In this document: positions 47,391 through 52,029 of the stretch, piece by piece | How positions within the stretch are numbered: the first letter of the stretch is position 1 | Layout: every line of letters begins with the position of its first letter | Origin: Bradyrhizobium frederickii | Lineage (GTDB): Bacteria; Pseudomonadota; Alphaproteobacteria; Rhizobiales; Xanthobacteraceae | Assembly: GCF_004570865.1 (NCBI RefSeq) | Contig: NZ_SPQS01000037.1 | Coordinates: 1 to 52,029, forward strand | Reading direction: 5' to 3' | Length of the DNA: 52,029 bases | Position numbers and translations under genes: made by a program | The notes under the pieces: model-generated | What the model was told of the DNA's origin: nothing | Database searches by the model: none | Seen by the model: only the letters and a program-made list of their open reading frames with translations

Positions 47391-47503
47391 AGTGGTTCAT
47401 CCACGTTCCGCACCCCTCCCACAACTGATTGCCGCACCGCGATATCATGCTGTCTGCAGCTACAAGACTTAGCGACCTGCCGGCCTTCTTTAAAGGAAGA
47501 GGC

Positions 47504-47528
47504 GAGAGAGAGAGAGAGAGAGAGAGAG
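47504..47528 (+). repeat. (GA)n simple repeat
   Basis: A run of 12.5 GA units. Such dinucleotide runs are rare in bacteria and can change length by slippage. It lies 114 bases downstream of the monooxygenase gene and in no recognised gene. Confidence 0.9.
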
Positions 47529-47679
47529 CCTTTCAGTCGGGCTCTTCTCAAAAAGACAGCTCCATATCCGTGGAGCAAGCAGCCTTCCCCGTCGCAAACA
47601 TAACGAGCGCCCTCATAGGTCTCTGCGCACCCGCCTCGATCATTGTCATGTCGTGCACGATCTACACGCAACAGCCGCA

Positions 47680-47830
47680 ACGGCTCGCGGTTCGTCTCAC
47701 AAAGCTTCTAAGTGGCGTTTTGATTGGGAGCGAATTCGCGGCGCGATGTCGGCGGACTGGGAGATCATTCGGCTGCGCCAGGAGAACGGACGACTGCGCA
47801 TGGAGCGCGACATTTTAACGCTGGTGATAC
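47680..47830 (+). pseudogene. IS3-family OrfA-like fragment
   Basis: The frame holds ASKWRFDWERIRGAMSADWE and IIRLRQENGRLRMERDILT, the leucine-zipper-like end of IS3-type OrfA. Neither the N-terminal helix-turn-helix nor an OrfB is present. The following 48000-48600 bases contain nothing that I can assign. Confidence 0.45.
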
Positions 47831-48602
47831 CAGTCGGAAGCCAACAAGGTCGGGGTGATGAACTGACGATTCATGATCGCCAACGCACGCGATCTTTTGG
47901 ACGAGACGAACACACGACATCACACAAGAAATATGACGTGCAATGTATCTGGAGCGCTCGCGCGTATATGCCCATCCAAAAACGGTATGCGGGACGCATG
48001 TCGACCGATGGCGGATCACTTGCTATCGGCGAGAGATCGGCGGCTTGAGTTTTATTCGAGTCAGCTCAAAAGACCTTGAATCGCACGTAGCGTCACGTTG
48101 TACCATTTTGCAGTAGCTGACGCGGATGCCCGACAAGCGGACCGGGCCGCTGTTTGCTGTCGACCTCGGTGAGACGATGATAGTAGTGCGGTCGATGTGC
48201 ATACGGCAGAGGGGGACGCAGGTGCGCCAATCACTGCCTGCGGATCGCTCGAACGCGCTCCGAGTGCTCGCAGGAATAACAAGGTACTTTCCCAGGCCCC
48301 GGGGACGGTAGGGCGCTACGTTCTTCGGCCGGCACGTTGATGCCATGCGAACAGCCGCCGCGGACCGTCTCTATTCGGGCCACTCACTAGATCAGCATGA
48401 CTTTGACGATCCTCAGCACAACGGACAATACCTCCTCCAGCGGTGCGAGCCAGTGTTGAGCTGCATTCCGTCAATATCGGTTTGAAAAAAGGAAATGACG
48501 CCAGACTTCTGCGACCATTGATCATTCCGTAATTAGAATTTGCGGCGAACGTTGTGCTGCAAATAACCGTCGGCAGCGCTCCCTCTGTCGACGACTAACT
48601 TC

Positions 48603-48638
48603 CGCCCGGCCATCGAAATGAGGCCGGGCGTTTTTTTT
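48603..48638 (+). terminator. Rho-independent terminator
   Basis: CGCCCGGCC at 48603-48611 pairs with GGCCGGGCG at 48622-48630 around a ten-base loop, followed by eight T residues. It points rightwards. No intact plus-strand gene ends just before it, so the gene it served seems to be lost. Confidence 0.85.
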
Positions 48639-49083
48639 GCGTCACTGAATGACAGTTTTGGAGTGTTCTGGCCCGCGGTGTTTGATGATTGCGAAGGGTT
48701 AGGGAGAGAAACAAACGTAAGCGATCGGGCATGAGTTATGGAGAGAACCGTTCGCGTCATCTTAACGCTCTATCCGTTCGACGATCTCGTCGATCCCTGC
48801 GCGTGATGATGGCGGTCGACGATCCGACCGTGTGCCCGGACGCAGTGCACGGTGCTCCCCGAGATCGAGCGCTCGGTCGGCCGCCCCATCTGTCCCGGTG
48901 AGCTCTCGCGTCCGGACTTTCTCGCGCTACGGCTTCGACGTCGTGCAGGTGGGTGACAGCAGGGATATGCGCGCCTTCTGATCAGGAAGGGCGTGATCAG
49001 AGAAAACTTCTGCGCGAGATCACGTGAAACTCTGAACCCCAATTTGAATGGCCTTCGCGCAACCGACCGACTAGTATCAATCC

Positions 49084-49443
49084 ATGTCTCGCCGTGTGTG
49101 TCAAACTGCTACTATCATCCTGCCGCTGCTGTCGGTCGTCGCGAACGCTGCGCCAATTAAAAAGGGGCCCATCCGGTTTGGCAAGGCTACGGCTTCCTGC
49201 CCGGCTATCGCCAGCCGCTGAGCAATAGCATTCCGCTCTACAAGCAGAAGGACTTGATGCGCCGGCTCTCGCGCGCCGACCGGCGCCACTTGTATATTGA
49301 CCCGGTTCCTCAGTATTTCGGTTGGGACGGCGAGTGGCACTATTTCGGCCAACCCGGCTTCCGCGGCGGCCGCTACAACGGAGGCAGTTTCGGGCCGTGC
49401 TCGACGCGGACGCCGATCGGGCCGATCTGGAATTGCGGGTGAT
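49084..49443 (+). pseudogene. Small secreted protein, one frameshift
   Basis: ATG 49084 opens a signal peptide (TATIILPLLSVVANAA). One frame change near 49160-49180 leads to WQGYGFLPGYRQPLSNSIPL, then DGEWHYFGQPGFRGGRYNGG and SFGPCSTRTPIGPIWNCG at the stop. I recall this Tyr/Gly-rich ending in small periplasmic or cell-wall proteins of Bradyrhizobium. Apart from the shift the parts are well kept, so the lesion is young or a sequencing error. Function unknown. Confidence 0.6.
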
Positions 49444-50147
49444 CGGGCCGCGCAGCTAGGAGAAACTTCGCGCCATTGCGCCGGGATCACGTCGCGGCGT
49501 TTACTGACGTCCTCTCCCGAGTTCGTGATCGCGTTGCCGCCACACAGGCACGGCGTGCTCGCAGATTCGATGATCAGCTCCGCGTGCGGCAAATGAGCAG
49601 GCAAGTAACCGCGATTGGGATGACGATCTTGATCCGATCCGGCGCGAGATCGGCCGCCGATGATCGCCGCCGCCCTCTACTACGCCGCGCCCAGGACGCC
49701 CTGCCTGACAATCGGCTGCTGCAGTTATGCTGGACGCCTTGCGGCAATTCTGTTCTGGAATGAACACATACTTCAGCTCGCTTTCCCATTGACACAAGAA
49801 TAGCGACGCCAATCGCGTGCTGAAATCCGCCGATCTCAAGGAATTACGAGAACCGATGCAATTGTACTGGCAGTTGCTCGAAGCAGTGCACCCGCTTCCT
49901 AGAAGACCAGGCCATACAGCAGCCGTTCGAACGATTCAATGCTTCGAGCGCCGGCTGCAGGGTTAGAAACCCACCACCCGCCCGATGTGGACGTCGTGCG
50001 CCGGGTCTGTAATGGCAACCTAGAAACGGGAGCGCCCGTCCGGCCACCGATATCCGCTCAAATGATCACCCGTTGTGCAGAATTGGGCGGCTAAGCCCGC
50101 CGGTCAGGTTTTCCAACGATGAATGAGGCCCTCGATGTGAATCGTCA
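49444..50147. other. Unassigned stretch
   Basis: Short ORFs on both strands without a family signature. Nothing like an RNA gene, array or terminator was seen. Confidence 0.35.
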
Positions 50148-50810
50148 CTAGAAGCGCGTATTTTTGAGCAATACATCACCCTCCACCGCGCGGGGATAGT
50201 GGGAAGCCACTTCGAATGATGGCAACAGGTCAAGAATAGCTTGCAGGGACAACTGCCCTTCGTAGAGCTCGCGGTCGCTATATTCCGTGTAGACGAAGCG
50301 CGTGTTGCCCAAGGTCTGCATGCCGCCAGCGATGACATCGGCTTCGGCTCCCTGGACATCCATCCAGATGAGATCGATCGTATTCAGCTTAGCTTCGCTG
50401 CACCAATCGTCAAGCCGCCGCGTTTCAACCGAAACAGGGCGATCGAACCGAACCCAATCATACACAGTAAGATGGTTCTTCGGGCGGCGTATTGAGCCGG
50501 AGAGGTCCCATTCCTTCGCATCACCGTCTGCATTGCTTGGATGGAAGTCGATCATCCCGTTTCGATCACTGATCGCGATTTCAAGCAGCTTCACCCTATA
50601 GAGGGATGGGCCCAGCTTCTTCTTGAAGCGCGCGATCGCTCTGGGGTCCGGTTCAAAGCAGTAGAGCTGAGCTTGCGGGCAGAGGCTGAGAAACTGTTGC
50701 GTATCGGTCCCGTCATTGCAGCCGATATCCAGGATGACGGGATTCGGCTTCTGAAGAAGTGAAACAATGTGCTGGTGTACTTCGACAGACGACACAGGTG
50801 CTTTTCCCAT
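50148..50810 (-). CDS. FkbM-family SAM-dependent methyltransferase
   Basis: The 220-residue protein has the SAM-binding motif VILDIGCNDGTDTQQF near residues 25-41, the acidic end of the next strand in LYCFEPDPRAIARFKKKLG, and the FkbM hallmark IDLIWMDVQGAEADVIAGGM. Family members O-methylate sugars and lipids, including surface glycans. The start is ambiguous: ATG 50810 (GKAPVSSVEVHQ) fits family length, while TTG 50876 extends the frame by 22 basic residues; no strong ribosome site marks either. It lies alone between debris and an IS630 remnant. It may modify surface polysaccharide or Nod factor, but the substrate is not known. Confidence 0.8.
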   Translation of the reverse strand: MGKAPVSSVEVHQHIVSLLQKPNPVILDIGCNDGTDTQQFLSLCPQAQLYCFEPDPRAIARFKKKLGPSLYRVKLLEIAISDRNGMIDFHPSNADGDAKEWDLSGSIRRPKNHLTVYDWVRFDRPVSVETRRLDDWCSEAKLNTIDLIWMDVQGAEADVIAGGMQTLGNTRFVYTEYSDRELYEGQLSLQAILDLLPSFEVASHYPRAVEGDVLLKNTRF

Positions 50811-51086
50811 TTGGCGCGGAGATCGGATGAATTTCGTCTTTGACGCCGCAATCACACGCCGGACGCGCCGGCACAATGTATATCAATGTATATGATTCAT
50901 ATACGCGTCGGTCCCCTTGATCCATGACAGCGATTTGGAGGCTATCAACATCAAAAGGGACGCCTGTCGGACCGGGGCCTGCAGCGACTGCCCTGCAATG
51001 CAAATTGCCGCTCGATCTGGGGAGACGCGCCAACTGCGAGCTAGTATCCGCTTTTCTTGGAACGTGAGTCGTGATTCAAGGTCGGG

Positions 51087-52029
51087 ATGATACCCGAAGC
51101 AAGAGAAGTCCGGCTTTCAAAGAAAGATCGCAAGGTGCTTGAGGCGTGTTGTCGCTCACCGATGACATTGCAGCGCGATTTGAAGCGGGCGCGGATAGTC
51201 CTGTTGGCGGCGGACGGGTGCAGCACCCGGTCGATCGCCAAGGAAGTTGGGGTCTAGCCGCGGATTGTCAGCCTCTGGCGGCATCGCTATGGACCAAGGC
51301 CTTGAAGGGCTGCAAGACAAGCCGCGGCCCGGCAAGCAGCCGATCTATACGAAGACGACCGACAAGCGGATTCTGAAGCTGCTGGATAAGCCGCCCCCGC
51401 AAGGATTTGCGCGCTGGACCGGCCCTCTGCTGGCCGAGGCGCTCGGCGATGTTGACGTCCAAAATGTCTGGCGGTTCCTGCGCAGCCACAAGATTGACCT
51501 CCTGGTGTGAGAGCAACGACCCGAACTTTACGGCCAAAGCCGCCGATATCGTTGGCCTTTACGTCGCCCCGCCGGCGAAGGCTATTGTGCTCTGCGTGGA
51601 CGAGAAGCCCTCGATCCAGGCTTTGGAGCGAGCGCAGGGCTATCTGAAGTTGCCCAATGGCCGCGCCTTGACCGGCCAGAGCCACGATTACAAGCGGCAT
51701 GGCACCACAACATTGTTTGCAGCGCTCGAAATCGCCACCGGAAAGATCATCGCTACGCATTCAAAACGCCGTCGCCGTGTCGAGTTTCTCGATTTCATGA
51801 ACAGCCTCACCGCGGCCTTTCCGGGCCGGAAGCTTCACGTCATCCTCGACAACCTCAACACCCACAAGAAGAATGAGAACTGGCTCAAGGCCCATCCCAA
51901 TGTGCAATTCCATTTCACGCCGACCAGTGCGTCGTGGCTCAATCAGGTCGAGGTATGGTTCTCAATCTTGCAGGGACAATCGCTCAGCGGCACCTCCTTC
52001 ACAAGCCTCAAGCAGCTTCAGGAACACAT
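51087..52029 (+). pseudogene. IS630-family transposase, broken and cut by the window edge
   Basis: ATG 51087 opens with REVRLSKKDRKVLEACCRSP and STRSIAKEVGV, then a TAG at 51255 where the family has Gln. A frame change then leads to GLEGLQDKPRPGKQPIYTKT and RWTGPLLAEALGDVDVQNVW. A second leads to IVLCVDEKPSIQALERAQGY, LHVILDNLNTHKKNENW and ASWLNQVEVWFSILQGQ. The DDE acids (VDEKP, LDNLNTH, WLNQVE) survive, but the stop and two shifts disable it. It is a different IS630 relative from the fragment at 6495. Confidence 0.85.

Noticed and set aside
48023..48346. 107-residue minus-strand ORF, briefly considered as a sugar-nucleotide enzyme remnant via the opposite strand
   Set aside because: The resemblance was limited to a few residues (GRYVL) and could not be extended.
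1..52029. tRNA or rRNA genes, CRISPR arrays
   Set aside because: No cloverleaf-like sequence, rRNA signature or regularly spaced repeat was seen.

Overview
The window looks like a decaying, IS-rich accessory region of a slow-growing rhizobium, most likely a Bradyrhizobium symbiosis island. The reasons are a complete rhizobitoxine (rtx) operon, nodPQ-type sulfate activation genes with a sulfotransferase, FixLJ/NodW-family regulators, a candidate type III effector, several small proteins of a type I associate with Bradyrhizobium, and many broken transposons. All names come from reading motifs by eye; no database search was run.

Layout. 1-400: remains of two FixJ/NodW-family response regulators, the second fused to a truncated IS5-family remnant. 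400-9000: a pile-up of nested insertion sequences (IS5-like, an IS91 element with a tyrosine recombinase, two IS110 elements that landed inside other IS, IS701, IS630), mostly frameshifted. 9026-11278 (-): a 750-residue protein with features of a type III secreted effector. 11.3-13.2 kb: gene debris (membrane-protein-like ORFs, a pRiA4b ORF-3-like pseudogene, an AbiEi/DUF6088-like pseudogene). 13350-21387 (-): tightly packed rtxA-C-D-E-F-G. 21.4-23.6 kb: unassigned debris. 23598-27802 (-): sulfotransferase, nodP and nodQ. 28-34 kb: small conserved ORFs and pseudogenes (MarR, cold-shock). 34.1-38.4 kb: a low-oxygen module, namely a fixL pseudogene, an intact fixJ, a hemerythrin-like gene and a deleted hemN. 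38819-40236: an IS256-family element with a perfect 8-bp target duplication. 40524-43165 (-): metE behind a cobalamin riboswitch. 44-50 kb: a secreted hypothetical protein, a class II aldolase pseudogene, a flavin-dependent monooxygenase and a frameshifted small secreted protein. 50148-50810 (-): an FkbM-family methyltransferase. The window ends inside a broken IS630 transposase.

How the genes may work together. RtxA (a PhnW-like aminotransferase fused to an O-acetylhomoserine sulfhydrylase-like domain) and RtxC (a membrane desaturase) match the known route to dihydrorhizobitoxine and rhizobitoxine. RtxD (PuuD-like glutamine amidotransferase) and RtxG (glutamine-synthetase-like) together suggest a gamma-glutamyl protection and deprotection step. 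RtxF is an ATP-grasp ligase and RtxE a likely exporter. NodP and NodQ would make PAPS for the neighbouring sulfotransferase. The FixJ copy has lost its partner kinase and stands alone beside hemerythrin. MetE would supply methionine when B12 is scarce.
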